Shown: positions 7,605-17,063, counted from the first letter of the stretch. The stretch: DNA of 64,000 bases from Bacillus sp. FJAT-50079 (GCF_018343515.1 NZ_JAGYPD010000005.1:124001-188000), one strand, 5' to 3'. Made by a program: numbers and translations. The notes: generated by a model from the letters alone, not told the origin.

Positions 7605-9625
7605 CATTTAATAAAAATTCGATTTTCTTCTCCACTTGTTACAGAACCAGTCTGAATCTCTACATTTTCTCCTTCAGCCAAATTTGTAAAAATAATTGGC
7701 GTAATGATGGACGTTGCTTTTTCTGAGATGAAGTCAAGATCCACACTTAATAGTGGCTGTCCTGCTTTCACTTCATCGCCTTCCGACACGAACACTTCAA
7801 ATCCTTCCCCTTGCAATTGGACAGTATCGATTCCGACATGAATTAGAACTTCGCGGCCGTTGTCAGACATAATCCCTATTGCATGTTTTGTCGGGAATAC
7901 ATTGATGATTTTTCCATCTACTGGTGAAACAACCATTCCTTCTTCAGGCTTAATCGCAAAACCGTCTCCCATCATTTTTTGAGAAAATACAGCATCAGGT
8001 ACTTCGGAGATTGGTAATATTTCACCTGTCATCGGTGCAGCAATCACATCTTCTCCTTCGCTTAGAGAAGCTGTTTCTGTTGCTGGGACAACTTGTTCTA
8101 CTCTTGGTTTTTTTCCGCTCATAATATCATGTATTTGACCTTTAATGATTTCAGAACGTGGCCCAAAAATAGCTTGAATATTGTTTCCAACTTCAAGAAC
8201 ACCGGCTGCCCCTAATTTTTTCAACTCATCTTTATCGACATTTTTAATATCATTAACTGAAACACGAAGGCGAGTAATACACGCATCTAGATTTCCAATA
8301 TTTTCTTGACCACCCATTGCTTCAAGTATATTGAAGGCAAGGTCTGCATTGCCTGCTGCAGCTGAATCAGCCGCTTCCTCTTCATCAATCTTTTCCCGTC
8401 CTGGTGTGATTAAATTAAATTTATGAATCATGAAGCGGAATAGGAAATAATAAATAACTGCAAATACTAGTCCAAGTAAGATTGCTATCCACCAAGGTTC
8501 TCTTCCAGGCAGAATTCCAAATAAGAAGAAATCGATTGCCCCACCTGAGAACGTATAGCCAATATTCACGTTTAAATACGTCATTAAAACGAATGACAAT
8601 CCATCCAAGAAGGCGTGAATAAAAAATAAGACAGGTGACAAAAACAAAAATGAGAACTCAAGTGGTTCAGTAATCCCTGTTAAAAATGATGTTAATGCAC
8701 CTGAAATCATTAATCCGGCTACAAACTTTTTCCGTTCAGGACGAGCAGCATGATACATCGCAAGTGCAGCCGCTGGTAATCCAAACATCATAATTGGGAA
8801 TTCACCGGCCATAAAATGACCAGCTGTAATGTCTACACCATCTCTAAGTTGAGCAAAGAAAATCGTCATATCACCACGAACAATCGCTCCACTTGCTGTC
8901 GTGTAAGATCCAAACTCATACCAAAACGGAGCATGGAAAATATGGTGCAATCCAAATGGAATGAGCAAACGTTTAATAAATCCGAAGAAGAAAACAGCGA
9001 TATACGTTCCTTCCTCAATTAACCAAAGTGATGCACTATTCATGCCACTTTGAATCGGCGGCCAAATGATTAATAATAATAAACCTGCAATGAAAGAGAT
9101 TCCAGCTGTTGCAATCGGCACAAATCGTTTTCCAGCGAAAAAGCCGAGGAAAGATGGCATTTCAATTGCATGGTATTTGTTATAGCAAAAAGCTGCAATC
9201 AGCCCGACAATGATCCCACCGAAAACACCTGTTTGTAATGTTGGAATCCCTAAAACAAGTCCGTAACCTGGGTTATCAGCAATCATTTCCGATGAAACAC
9301 CTAGCCAAGAGCTCATTACTTGATTCATTACTAAATAACCAACAAGTGCAGCAAGTCCAGCAGCACCATCTTTCGCTAAACCAATTGCTACCCCGATCGC
9401 AAAAATAAGCGCCAAATTACCAAAAATAATTCCACCTGCGTCCTCCATAACCGATGCTGTTAATTGAATCCAATCCGCATGTAAGAATGGTAGCGCGCGA
9501 AGCATCGTTTCTTGTTGGGCAGCATTACCAAATCCAAGTAATAATCCAGCAGCCGGAAGTAAAGCGACTGGTAACATTAGAGCTTGACCAACTTTTTGTA
9601 ACACACCAAATGCTTTTTTAAACAT
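7604..9625 (-). CDS. ptsG: Glucose-specific PTS transporter EIICBA (673 aa)
   Basis: Three fused PTS domains. EIIC is the membrane channel (about residues 1-400, around ten hydrophobic segments, [12 protein letters not shown] and [15 protein letters not shown] motifs). EIIB spans about 425-505 with the phospho-Cys in [15 protein letters not shown] spans about 530-660 with the phospho-His in [12 protein letters not shown]. It imports and phosphorylates a hexose, probably glucose, given the adjacent glcT and the antiterminator-terminator between them. Full length for the family. Confidence 0.93.
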   Translation of the reverse strand: MFKKAFGVLQKVGQALMLPVALLPAAGLLLGFGNAAQQETMLRALPFLHADWIQLTASVMEDAGGIIFGNLALIFAIGVAIGLAKDGAAGLAALVGYLVMNQVMSSWLGVSSEMIADNPGYGLVLGIPTLQTGVFGGIIVGLIAAFCYNKYHAIEMPSFLGFFAGKRFVPIATAGISFIAGLLLLIIWPPIQSGMNSASLWLIEEGTYIAVFFFGFIKRLLIPFGLHHIFHAPFWYEFGSYTTASGAIVRGDMTIFFAQLRDGVDITAGHFMAGEFPIMMFGLPAAALAMYHAARPERKKFVAGLMISGALTSFLTGITEPLEFSFLFLSPVLFFIHAFLDGLSFVLMTYLNVNIGYTFSGGAIDFFLFGILPGREPWWIAILLGLVFAVIYYFLFRFMIHKFNLITPGREKIDEEEAADSAAAGNADLAFNILEAMGGQENIGNLDACITRLRVSVNDIKNVDKDELKKLGAAGVLEVGNNIQAIFGPRSEIIKGQIHDIMSGKKPRVEQVVPATETASLSEGEDVIAAPMTGEILPISEVPDAVFSQKMMGDGFAIKPEEGMVVSPVDGKIINVFPTKHAIGIMSDNGREVLIHVGIDTVQLQGEGFEVFVSEGDEVKAGQPLLSVDLDFISEKATSIITPIIFTNLAEGENVEIQTGSVTSGEENRIFIK

Positions 9626-9680
9626 TTGAATATCCTCCTTAAAACTATTATTTTTCTCTTCTCAAAATATAGCAACAAAA

Positions 9681-9755
9681 AAAGGCATGAGGAAAGAAGC
9701 TGACGGAAAAAGAGTGTACACTTCACTCTTCCCTCAATCTTCTTCACTCATGCCT
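9681..9755 (-). promoter_or_regulatory. GlcT-responsive antiterminator (RAT) and terminator
   Basis: In the ptsG leader (minus strand) AGGCATGAG... pairs with CTCATGCCT followed by T8. The outer stem is extended by GAAGAAG / CTTCTTTC. This is the layout of BglG/GlcT-controlled leaders: an RNA antiterminator overlapping the 5' arm of a terminator, stabilised by GlcT when glucose is present. Exact RAT borders not defined here. Confidence 0.8.
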
Positions 9756-9788
9756 GATCGAATCAGTTACACGTTAAATGGATATATA

Positions 9789-10634
9789 TTATTTCATTTT
9801 CGTTTGAATTCGTTGCAGATGCAGTGTTAAATATACCGCTTCTGCTTGGTAAACGTCTTTCTTTAAAGCTTGTTGCATTATTTTGATTAGCTTCCAAGCA
9901 AGATTATAGCATATCGGATATTCTGTTTTCAACAATTGCGTAATTTTTTCTGGTTCAGCCACTTCTTCCCCTCTGACTACTCTCTCGATGGTAAAACGAA
10001 GATGGCGAATGAGTCGCATATAGTTGATGCTATTTTTATCTATTTTTATATCCAATTGTTCTTCAATTATTTTAACAAGATTTACAATTAAATCGGTATG
10101 CCGCGCGAGGTTTCGAACATTTTTATTCACTATTGCACTATGAATATGCAATGCGATGAAACCGATTTCTCCTTCAGGTAAAGATATTGCTAGCTGTTCA
10201 TTAATCATCTTTGTCACTTCAGAAGCAATCTCATATTCCTTCGGATATAAACTTCTCGTTTCAAGCAAAAACGGGTTGCTGATCCCAATCCCATTTTTCA
10301 TTCGACTAACTGCAAAAGCTAAATGGTCGGTAAGTGCAACATGAATATGTTCATTTAGCTCGGCTCCCACTCGCATGCGGATATGCTCAACCGCTGAGAT
10401 AATCACTTTCAATGTCTCGTCATCCAAAGCAAAAAGCAGTTCTTTATATTGTTTTTGCTCTTCCGGATCTTTTAAAACGAATAGTTTTTCAACTTTTTCT
10501 TTAACGATCGAGTCACCAGCTTTTTTTCCAAAGCCGATTCCGCGGCCAATAAGTACGACTTCGTTTTCTCCATCATCGGCAGCAATCAATACATTGTTAT
10601 TTAAACTTTTTTTGACTAAAAATTTCTCCATCAT
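9789..10634 (-). CDS. glcT: PTS antiterminator GlcT (BglG family, 281 aa)
   Basis: RNA-binding antiterminator. The CAT domain covers about residues 1-60 (KKSLNNNVLIAADD, VLIGRGIGFGKKAGD). PRD1 covers about 70-170, with a His in LNEHIHVALTDHLAFAVSRM, and PRD2 about 175-281, with HLRFTIERVV and LTLHLQRI. In the absence of glucose the EIIB domain of PtsG phosphorylates PRD1 and blocks activity. The start overlaps the 3' end of pabC by 38 nt, with AAGAGG upstream. So glcT may be translated from pabBAC mRNA as well as from a promoter inside pabC. The ptsG target leader follows directly. Confidence 0.92.
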   Translation of the reverse strand: MMEKFLVKKSLNNNVLIAADDGENEVVLIGRGIGFGKKAGDSIVKEKVEKLFVLKDPEEQKQYKELLFALDDETLKVIISAVEHIRMRVGAELNEHIHVALTDHLAFAVSRMKNGIGISNPFLLETRSLYPKEYEIASEVTKMINEQLAISLPEGEIGFIALHIHSAIVNKNVRNLARHTDLIVNLVKIIEEQLDIKIDKNSINYMRLIRHLRFTIERVVRGEEVAEPEKITQLLKTEYPICYNLAWKLIKIMQQALKKDVYQAEAVYLTLHLQRIQTKMK

Positions 10635-11499
10635 TTTGACCTCTTAAGTATATTCCTTCAATTTCCTCTTTGTACAATTGATTCAATTTTATTACATAAT
10701 CGCCTATTTTACCTGGATATTGCCGCTCATCTAGTCGGCTTACAGGTACGATTTCTTGTATCGAATTCGTGAAAAATATTTCATCAGCCTTTTGTAAGTC
10801 GGTAACGTTAAATAACCCTTCTTCTACATCCATTCCAACTTGGTTGGCTAATTTCAATATAAATTGGCGTGTAATTCCGTTTAATATCCCTGTTTCTAAT
10901 GACGGTGTATAAAGGGTATGATTCCTCACCCAAAAAAGATTAGATGTGACCCCCTCAGCTAAAAAGCCAGCTTGCGTTAGAAAAATTCCTTCTCTGTTTT
11001 GATCTGGCCCGACTTCCCGCTTTGCTGCTACATTGTTGAAAAAATGATGTGATTTTAGACGGATCGTCGTTTCCGGTGTGTTACGGGCAAGTTTTAATAT
11101 GACTGCTTCTTTCTCTCGCAAATTTTCCAATGTGGGCAGCGGCTTTTGAAACATAATGACTGTTGCTTGTTCATAATCGGCTGTTTGTAAACCGATTTCA
11201 CCCATTCCCGCCGAAACATTAAAACGAATATAAGAATCAGTTAAGTTGTTTTTTCGTGATAATTCGACAACGATCGCACGTACTTCTTCAGGCCGAAACC
11301 GTTGCTTAATATGCAATTGTTCCAGCCCTTCATTTAATCTTTCCACATGCTCTTCTAATAAAAACGGGTTCCCTCCGTATGTACGAAAAGTTTCAAAGAC
11401 GCCAAGTCCATACAAATATCCATGATCGAATGGAGAGATCGTCGCTTTTTCCTGTTCAATGAATTGGCCATTTAAATAGATGAACATCTTATGATCCAC
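10597..11499 (-). CDS. pabC: Aminodeoxychorismate lyase (class IV aminotransferase, 300 aa)
   Basis: PLP-fold type IV protein converting 4-amino-4-deoxychorismate to p-aminobenzoate and pyruvate. Motifs are FDHGYLYGLGVFETFRTYGG, the PLP-Lys region RLKSHHFFNNVAAKRE, EGVTSNLFWVRN and NGITRQFILKLA. The start ATG overlaps pabA by 11 nt. The C-terminus is about ten residues longer than usual (GQNDGEIFSQKKFK) and runs into the glcT coding region. Branched-chain or D-amino-acid aminotransferase activity cannot be excluded by fold, but the pabA/pabB neighbours favour PabC. Confidence 0.88.
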   Translation of the reverse strand: MDHKMFIYLNGQFIEQEKATISPFDHGYLYGLGVFETFRTYGGNPFLLEEHVERLNEGLEQLHIKQRFRPEEVRAIVVELSRKNNLTDSYIRFNVSAGMGEIGLQTADYEQATVIMFQKPLPTLENLREKEAVILKLARNTPETTIRLKSHHFFNNVAAKREVGPDQNREGIFLTQAGFLAEGVTSNLFWVRNHTLYTPSLETGILNGITRQFILKLANQVGMDVEEGLFNVTDLQKADEIFFTNSIQEIVPVSRLDERQYPGKIGDYVIKLNQLYKEEIEGIYLRGQNDGEIFSQKKFK

Positions 11500-12070
11500 T
11501 CCGCCTATAATACTGAAGGAAGTTCTTCAATATTTGTTTCCCAGCTTCTGTCGTAATTGATTCAGGCTGAAACTGGACGCCCTCAACTGCCCATTCCTTA
11601 TGGCGAATGCCCATAATTTCTCCCGCATCCGTCCACGCAGCTACTTCTAAACAAGTTGGTACGTTCTCTTTTTTAATGACGAATGAATGATAGCGCGTTG
11701 CTAGAAATGGATCTTTCAGCCCAGAATAGATCGTATGATCATCATGAAAAACAGCGGATGTTTTCCCAAGAAGCGGTTGTTTCGCTTTTTCAATTTCGGC
11801 ACCAAATGCTTTGGCAATTATCTGATGGCTTAAACTAATTCCAAGCAGCGGAATTTCCCCAGAAAACTCATGGATCACTTGGAGCGATATGCCCGCTTCA
11901 AGGGCTGTTTGTGGCCCCGATGAAAGAACAATATAATTTGGTGCCATATGCTTAATTTCTTCGATCGTCAACTCATCATTTCGTTTGACGACTACTTCTT
12001 CCCCAAGCTCCCCGAAGTATTGAACAAGATTGTATGTAAAAGAGTCATAATGATCGATGATTAGAATCAT
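11489..12070 (-). CDS. pabA: PabA/TrpG-like amidotransferase subunit with lost catalytic residues (193 aa)
   Basis: Full-length class I glutamine amidotransferase fold (MILIIDHYDSFTYNLVQYFG, GKTSAVFHDDHTIYSGL, ATRYHSFVI). In active family members the nucleophile elbow reads GVCLGHQ; here it is GISLSHQ with Ser79 in place of Cys and Ser81 in place of Gly. The catalytic HPESI is QPESI (Gln168). The oxyanion loop SPGPG is SSGPQ. Only Glu170 of the triad remains. The codons are unambiguous (AGT, CAG). The protein probably cannot hydrolyse glutamine. Overlaps of 4 nt with pabB and 11 nt with pabC show a kept operon. Confidence 0.88.
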   Translation of the reverse strand: MILIIDHYDSFTYNLVQYFGELGEEVVVKRNDELTIEEIKHMAPNYIVLSSGPQTALEAGISLQVIHEFSGEIPLLGISLSHQIIAKAFGAEIEKAKQPLLGKTSAVFHDDHTIYSGLKDPFLATRYHSFVIKKENVPTCLEVAAWTDAGEIMGIRHKEWAVEGVQFQPESITTEAGKQILKNFLQYYRRSGS

Positions 12071-13464
12071 TTATTTTCACCCCGATTTTCTGCTGTTTCC
12101 TTAGCCTTCCAAAGGGCGAGCGCCTTTTTCAATGATTCCTCATACTCGGCTTTCGGATCGGAATCAATGACGATCCCTGCGCCTGCCTGAACATGACATT
12201 GCCCGTCTTTTACGAGCATCGTCCGAATAATGACGTTTAAATGCAAGTCTTTATTGAAACCAATCCAGCCAAGTGATCCCGTATATGCTCCGCGTTTTAC
12301 TGGCTCCAGCTCTTCAATGATTTCTAGCGTCCTTACTTTTGGTGCCCCTGTAATTGTTCCGCCAGGGAAGACGGCATCAATTAAATCCGCGTTACTTTTT
12401 TCTTCTGCAAGCACACCGCTCACATGGGAAACGATATGCATGACATGGGAATATTTTTCAATTGTCATTAGCTGATCGACGTTTACTGATCCATATTCAC
12501 ATACTTTCCCAAGGTCATTTCGTTCAATATCGACGAGCATAATATGCTCCGCTTGTTCTTTTTCATTTCCAAGCAATTCTTCGGCAAGGCGCATATCTTC
12601 CTCGTCATTCACTCCTCGTGGTCTTGTTCCGCCAATCGGTCTTGTACTTACAAGCTTACCATCTTTACGAATAAGCAGCTCGGGCGAACCGGAAACGATT
12701 TGAAAATCTGGTGTATGCATATAGCCCATGTATGGAGACGGATTTAATCTCCGCAGCTCTTTGTACACTTCGATCGGTGGAATATCCAATGGCTCTGATT
12801 GCCTTACAGTCAAATTCACTTGAAAAATATCTCCTGCCGAAATATAATCTTGGATTTTTTTTACTGCATCAATGAATTCCTCTTCGGTTAATGAAACTTG
12901 TCTGTCACTGTTCGTTGTGGTTACAATGCTTGTTGGATTTTCGTATGCGAATTTACTCCACTCTTTTTCAGCCGCTTCCAATTGAGTGTCGACCCCTTCT
13001 CCATTTAGAGCCATCATCCATAAACATTCTTCCTCATGATCAAAAACAGCCCATTCCTGAAAGACGATAAAGTAGAGAATCGGAAACTTGAGATCATCTT
13101 GCGCGATATTCGGTAAATTCTCGATGCATTGTCCGTAGTCATAACTAATATAGCCGATCGCTCCGCCCTGGAAATCGGGAAGACCCGCTATTTTCGAGCA
13201 CTCATACTGGCCCAACCACTGTTCCATCACTCGCAGTGGATTTCCTTCAATAACCGTCCGCTCACCGCGACAATCAATTTCTACTTTATTTTCGCTGCCT
13301 TTCAATACGGCAAATGGTTTTATCCCAGCGATGCTATATTTTCCAGTTCGACCGCTTTCAAGAAGAATATGTTGCTCCTCCTTGGCAGTACGATTGACGT
13401 ATGCTTGAAAAAATTGATCTTTCGTAAATGGAATTTTCTTATATACAATTCGTTCTTGTTTCAA
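12067..13464 (-). CDS. pabB: Aminodeoxychorismate synthase component I (465 aa)
   Basis: Chorismate-binding enzyme of the anthranilate synthase/PabB family. The N-terminal domain covers about residues 1-185 and the catalytic chorismate domain about 195-450. Motifs are GDIFQVNLTVRQ, RLNPSPYMGYM, RPIGGTRPRG, HIMLVDIERNDLG, FPGGTITGAPKVR and GAGIVIDSDPKAEYEES. It adds ammonia to chorismate; the nitrogen usually comes from PabA. Gram-positive PabB lacks the Lys of the E. coli PIKGT motif, and the Gly here is in keeping with that. TTG start at 13464 after GGAAGTGA. First gene of pabB-pabA-pabC-glcT. Confidence 0.88.
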   Translation of the reverse strand: MKQERIVYKKIPFTKDQFFQAYVNRTAKEEQHILLESGRTGKYSIAGIKPFAVLKGSENKVEIDCRGERTVIEGNPLRVMEQWLGQYECSKIAGLPDFQGGAIGYISYDYGQCIENLPNIAQDDLKFPILYFIVFQEWAVFDHEEECLWMMALNGEGVDTQLEAAEKEWSKFAYENPTSIVTTTNSDRQVSLTEEEFIDAVKKIQDYISAGDIFQVNLTVRQSEPLDIPPIEVYKELRRLNPSPYMGYMHTPDFQIVSGSPELLIRKDGKLVSTRPIGGTRPRGVNDEEDMRLAEELLGNEKEQAEHIMLVDIERNDLGKVCEYGSVNVDQLMTIEKYSHVMHIVSHVSGVLAEEKSNADLIDAVFPGGTITGAPKVRTLEIIEELEPVKRGAYTGSLGWIGFNKDLHLNVIIRTMLVKDGQCHVQAGAGIVIDSDPKAEYEESLKKALALWKAKETAENRGENK

Positions 13465-13647
13465 TTGAACGTCACTTCCAATCTTTCTTCTAAGGTTTTA
13501 AACGTACATTGTTCCGCTATCTTCGATCAAATCATACCATATTTTTGTTTCGTTACATATTTTCAATTATCGCTCCGCTTATTTTTATTTCCAACTAATT
13601 TAGTACCGTTTATACTTATAGTAGAATCCAGTAACGGAGCTGAGAAC

Positions 13648-14493
13648 ATGAGACCTGAACGACTTGAACCAATGCTCACGGCACTAGAAGTAAATCGAAA
13701 GAAATTAGCTAGAAATGAGCATTCCTATTTTGATAAAAAGAAGGATCAAAAAGATAAAATACGATACTATCGGCATATTAATCTCCATATGTCTAGCAAT
13801 CGAAAAAAGTTTATTATATTACATCAGCTCATTACACATACCCATCGAAATAAACTACCTTATTTTATAAGTAAGGATGAGTTTCTATACACTTGGGTTG
13901 ACTTGCATCCGAATGGAGCAGTGAAAAATATTTATTCAGGTGCAGAAAATGATCCTGCTGATTTAATGAGATTGGACGCGAAAGTGCATGCTAAGCACGA
14001 AGATTTGGATCTTTCAGAAGGGGATGTCCCGGTTGACTTAAAGTTTAATGCTGAACATATCGTTCCTCAATCATGGTTTGGCGGACGGGAGCCGATGAAG
14101 GGAGATTTGCATCATCTATTTGCTTGTGAACCGAAATGTAATGCCACACGCTCCAATTTCCCTTATCATGATTTTTCTGATTATCATCCTGAATCACCAG
14201 ATGAAAAAATTCGCAATCATTGTGGCTTCGCATCATTACAATTATTTGAACCAGAAAATGGAAAAGGAACAGTTGCACGTGCCATGCTCTATTTCATTCT
14301 CCGCTATCCAAACGCAATCAAAAAGTCATATCGAAAAAAAATAAACTTCTCACTATTACGTGATTGGAATGAACAATTTCCACCAACGATTTATGAACAA
14401 CATCGAAATCAAGCCATTTTCCAAATCCAAGGGAATCGCAATCCTTTTATTGATTTTCCCGAACTGATGGACCGGCTTTATTTTCCAACATAA
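13648..14493 (+). CDS. Endonuclease I family nuclease (281 aa)
   Basis: Beta-beta-alpha metal nuclease of the EndA/Bsn (YurI) group. The active-site stretch is FNAEHIVPQSWFGG with the general-base His, then MKGDLHHLFACEPKCNATRS with the metal-binding Asn region. It cuts DNA or RNA non-specifically in known members. I set the start at ATG 13648 (MRPERLEPMLTALE) after ACGGAG; the open frame extends upstream without a start signal. The N-terminus is charged and has no signal peptide, unlike secreted Bsn. It ends in its own terminator. Confidence 0.82.
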   Translation: MRPERLEPMLTALEVNRKKLARNEHSYFDKKKDQKDKIRYYRHINLHMSSNRKKFIILHQLITHTHRNKLPYFISKDEFLYTWVDLHPNGAVKNIYSGAENDPADLMRLDAKVHAKHEDLDLSEGDVPVDLKFNAEHIVPQSWFGGREPMKGDLHHLFACEPKCNATRSNFPYHDFSDYHPESPDEKIRNHCGFASLQLFEPENGKGTVARAMLYFILRYPNAIKKSYRKKINFSLLRDWNEQFPPTIYEQHRNQAIFQIQGNRNPFIDFPELMDRLYFPT

Positions 14494-14504
14494 CTTCATA
14501 AAAT

Positions 14505-14546
14505 AAAGCCGTTGAAGAAAAAACTCATTTTCTTCAACGGCTTTTA
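14505..14546 (+). terminator. Terminator of the endonuclease gene
   Basis: Stem AAAGCCGTTGAAGAAAA / TTTTCTTCAACGGCTTTT, starting 11 nt after the stop. Confidence 0.9.
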
Positions 14547-14629
14547 TCTTGTCGTGGACGGTTGGTGGAGTCTATGAAAATAAAGTTTCATAGACAGTAA
14601 TCAAATGCTGTTTATCGCTCTATCTGAGG

Positions 14630-15655
14630 TTATTTAGGTGTAATTTGCATCCCTTCCAATGCTAATGCATAGTGAACGGCATGCTTTAATGTTGCAAAAC
14701 ATTTTAAATCAGTTAAATAGACACCACTCGATATAAGCTGCATACTGACATTCGGAGAAATGCCAACAATAATAGGTGTCGCGCCAATTAAAGAAACTGT
14801 CTTCGTGACCTTTTCAAGTGATGAAATGGCATGATCATCTAGCTTTTTCATACCTGTTACGTCGAAAATAACAATATTCGCTTGGTATATCATTGCGTCT
14901 TGCAATGTTTTATCGATCAATTCCGCCGATCTTCCCTTATCATATCGCCCCATCATCGGCACAACAACGATATTTTCAAGAACAGGAATGATGGGGGTAG
15001 ATAAATCTTTGACAAGCTTTTGAAGATCTCGTGTCCGGTCTTCCACCATTGCTTCAAGCGTCGTAATTTCTTCCTCTTCTTTTCTTCGCAATATGTCTTT
15101 TATGTCACCTACTGGAGAAACTTTCGTTGGAAATAACTTTAGTTCTGTATCGTCATCTCCCCAAAAAGGATGTTTCGTTATTTCGTAGCACATATTTTCA
15201 CCGAACAACTTTGAAAAAATCCCGGCCCAATGGGCAGCTAGAAAACAACCAGGCTGTTTTTTCTCTTGGTGCTTGTTTATTTTAAGTTCCCAATCATCTT
15301 TCAACGTGATCGTTGCCACACGTTCTATTTCTGAATATGAAACAATGGTAAAACATCCCCATCCAGAACTTTTGAAAATTTTCGGCAGCTGCTGAAGTAC
15401 TTGCTCTGTACTTATGATTTTTTTTGTGAAAAAATCACTAACTATTTGACCTGTCCGATAACCAGTCGTCTCCATGACGATCCGGGCATTTTTGTCACCG
15501 ACAATTTCTTCAATTGTATCGAAAAAGGTTTTGAAGGAAGAGCCGATCCAGAACAGTAAAGCTTCTTCACCTTCGTATTTCATAATTCCTCTGTTAACAT
15601 CCCAATCAAACTCGACACCATTCACGGACTTCACTAATTGATCTACTTTTTCCAC
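14630..15655 (-). CDS. RsbR-like STAS protein with V4R-type sensor domain (341 aa)
   Basis: The N-terminal part (about residues 1-180) has the pattern of V4R/XylR-N ligand-sensing domains: TTGYRTGQIVSDFF, SGWGCFTIV, PGCFLAAHWAGIFSKLFGE. A coiled-coil linker (about 188-215) leads to a STAS domain (about 218-335) close to RsbR: DLSTPIIPVLENIVVVPMMG, FDVTGMKKLDDHAI, LIGATPIIVGISP. RsbR paralogues form stressosomes that control sigma-B. Aligned to B. subtilis RsbRA, Thr171 corresponds to Lys240 and Thr205 to Asp274, so both phosphorylation sites are absent. GTG start after GGAGG. Stands alone. Confidence 0.8.
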   Translation of the reverse strand: MEKVDQLVKSVNGVEFDWDVNRGIMKYEGEEALLFWIGSSFKTFFDTIEEIVGDKNARIVMETTGYRTGQIVSDFFTKKIISTEQVLQQLPKIFKSSGWGCFTIVSYSEIERVATITLKDDWELKINKHQEKKQPGCFLAAHWAGIFSKLFGENMCYEITKHPFWGDDDTELKLFPTKVSPVGDIKDILRRKEEEEITTLEAMVEDRTRDLQKLVKDLSTPIIPVLENIVVVPMMGRYDKGRSAELIDKTLQDAMIYQANIVIFDVTGMKKLDDHAISSLEKVTKTVSLIGATPIIVGISPNVSMQLISSGVYLTDLKCFATLKHAVHYALALEGMQITPK

Positions 15656-15763
15656 CTTTTTTCCTCCGCAATGTTTTTATTTATTTTACCGTAGTTATAT
15701 TCAACCTGTACAGGTACTTTTGGAATATTGTGAAATTCCAGTAAAATTCATAAAAAAAATCGG

Positions 15764-16897
15764 TTACTTTTGTTTTGCCTCGACAAATTTTCCAGCATGT
15801 ATTCTCCGTTGTTGAACATCGAAGCCATGTTGCCTTCCATATTTTCTTAGCTCACGTACATCTCGTGGTGTAACAAGAGAAACAATTGTACCTTTTGCGC
15901 CCATTCTACCCGTTCTTCCTGAACGATGGATATATTGATCGATATCTGCGGGAAAGTCGTGATGGATAACATGGGTAATGCCTTCAATATCAAGACCTCT
16001 GGCAGCAATATCCGTCGCTAGCAATAAGTGGATCTCCCCTTCCCTAAATGCGCGCAATGAGCGTTCACGTTCACTTTTACTAAGCTCACTATGAAGAATG
16101 GCAACGGGCACCTGTTCATAAGCTAATTTTTCCGCGAGCACAGCTAGATTGCCAACATCCCTTACAAAAACAAGGGCTTTCAGTCCATCCATAAATGCCA
16201 TTTTCTTCAGCAATTTTGCCCGTTCTCGCGGCTCACATAATAAATAAGAATGCTCAACTTTGGATGAAGCTGTTTCATTTCTTTCAATTTTGACCATTTC
16301 CGGTTTTCTGCCAGTCATTGCGGCGATCTGATCATCGTCTTGTAAAGGAGTAGCAGAAAATAATAAAAGTTGACGATCATTAAGTGTCGATTTAACAATC
16401 GTACGAACTGTGTTCAAATGTTCGTTCCCAAGCAGTTGGTCTCCTTCATCGAGAACAATCGCTTGCACCTCATGCATTTTCAATTTTTTCATTTGAATAA
16501 GTTCCAATATCCTCCCTGGTGTTCCTACAACGATATGTGGCTTATCCTTTAATCGATCCAGTTGACGCTTAATATTGGCACCGCCAACCAATGACGCAGC
16601 TTTTATCTCCGTTCCAGCTGTCCATTTTTGTACCTCTTGAAAAATTTGCATGACAAGCTCTCTTGATGGTGCTAACACAACTACTTGAAGGGATTTGCTA
16701 TCCGTTTGAATCTTTTCAAGGACAGGCAATAAATAAGCGATTGTTTTCCCTGTACCTGTGGGAGAGTGGGCAATAATATCCTTTCCTTTCAAAATTGGCG
16801 TAACGACGGCTTTTTGAATCGCAGTTTCTTCTTGAAAACCGGATTTCTCCCATATATTTTTTATAGTCGATTGGAAATTTCCCAAATAGTCAATCAT
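15764..16897 (-). CDS. yfmL: ATP-dependent RNA helicase, YfmL type (377 aa)
   Basis: Compact DEAD-box helicase without C-terminal extension. Seen are the Q-motif (GFQEETAIQKAVV), Walker A SPTGTGKT, PSRELVMQI, TPGRI, motif II LDEGDQLL (DEGD instead of DEAD), SATP, and the C-lobe motifs VFVRD, ATDIAARGLDIE and HRSGRTGRMG. Sequence wording (APSRELVMQIFQ, KKLKMHEV, ALVFVRD) and length match B. subtilis YfmL, reported to act in ribosome assembly and cold growth. Monocistronic. Confidence 0.88.
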   Translation of the reverse strand: MIDYLGNFQSTIKNIWEKSGFQEETAIQKAVVTPILKGKDIIAHSPTGTGKTIAYLLPVLEKIQTDSKSLQVVVLAPSRELVMQIFQEVQKWTAGTEIKAASLVGGANIKRQLDRLKDKPHIVVGTPGRILELIQMKKLKMHEVQAIVLDEGDQLLGNEHLNTVRTIVKSTLNDRQLLLFSATPLQDDDQIAAMTGRKPEMVKIERNETASSKVEHSYLLCEPRERAKLLKKMAFMDGLKALVFVRDVGNLAVLAEKLAYEQVPVAILHSELSKSERERSLRAFREGEIHLLLATDIAARGLDIEGITHVIHHDFPADIDQYIHRSGRTGRMGAKGTIVSLVTPRDVRELRKYGRQHGFDVQQRRIHAGKFVEAKQK

Positions 16898-17027
16898 GTA
16901 CGTATCCTCATTTCAGCTTTGTATGATTTCTTTCATCATACTACAACATTTATTTTTATAAAATAATAACCTGTTTTCGAAAAAACAAAGCTTAACTCTT
17001 CGCTCATGACGCAGACTTCATTAGACA

Positions 17028-17057
17028 TAAAGAAACCAGCTCAAAAGCTGAGCTGGT
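17028..17057 (-). terminator. Terminator of the beta-galactosidase operon
   Basis: Stem ACCAGCTCA / TGAGCTGGT with TTTCTTT on the minus strand, just after the GH35 stop codon. Confidence 0.85.
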
Positions 17058-17063
17058 CAAGTA

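Noticed and set aside
12067-13464. Loss of catalytic Lys in PabB (PIGGT instead of PIKGT)
   Set aside because: B. subtilis PabB, as I remember it, also lacks this Lys (PIAGT), so it is not unusual in this group.
13129-13647. Long N-terminal extension of the endonuclease frame
   Set aside because: It runs antisense through pabB, lacks a start signal, and the ATG at 13648 has a ribosome site and family-like start.
15764-16897. DEGD instead of DEAD in the helicase
   Set aside because: B. subtilis YfmL itself has a variant box; the third position is known to vary, so no defect is implied.
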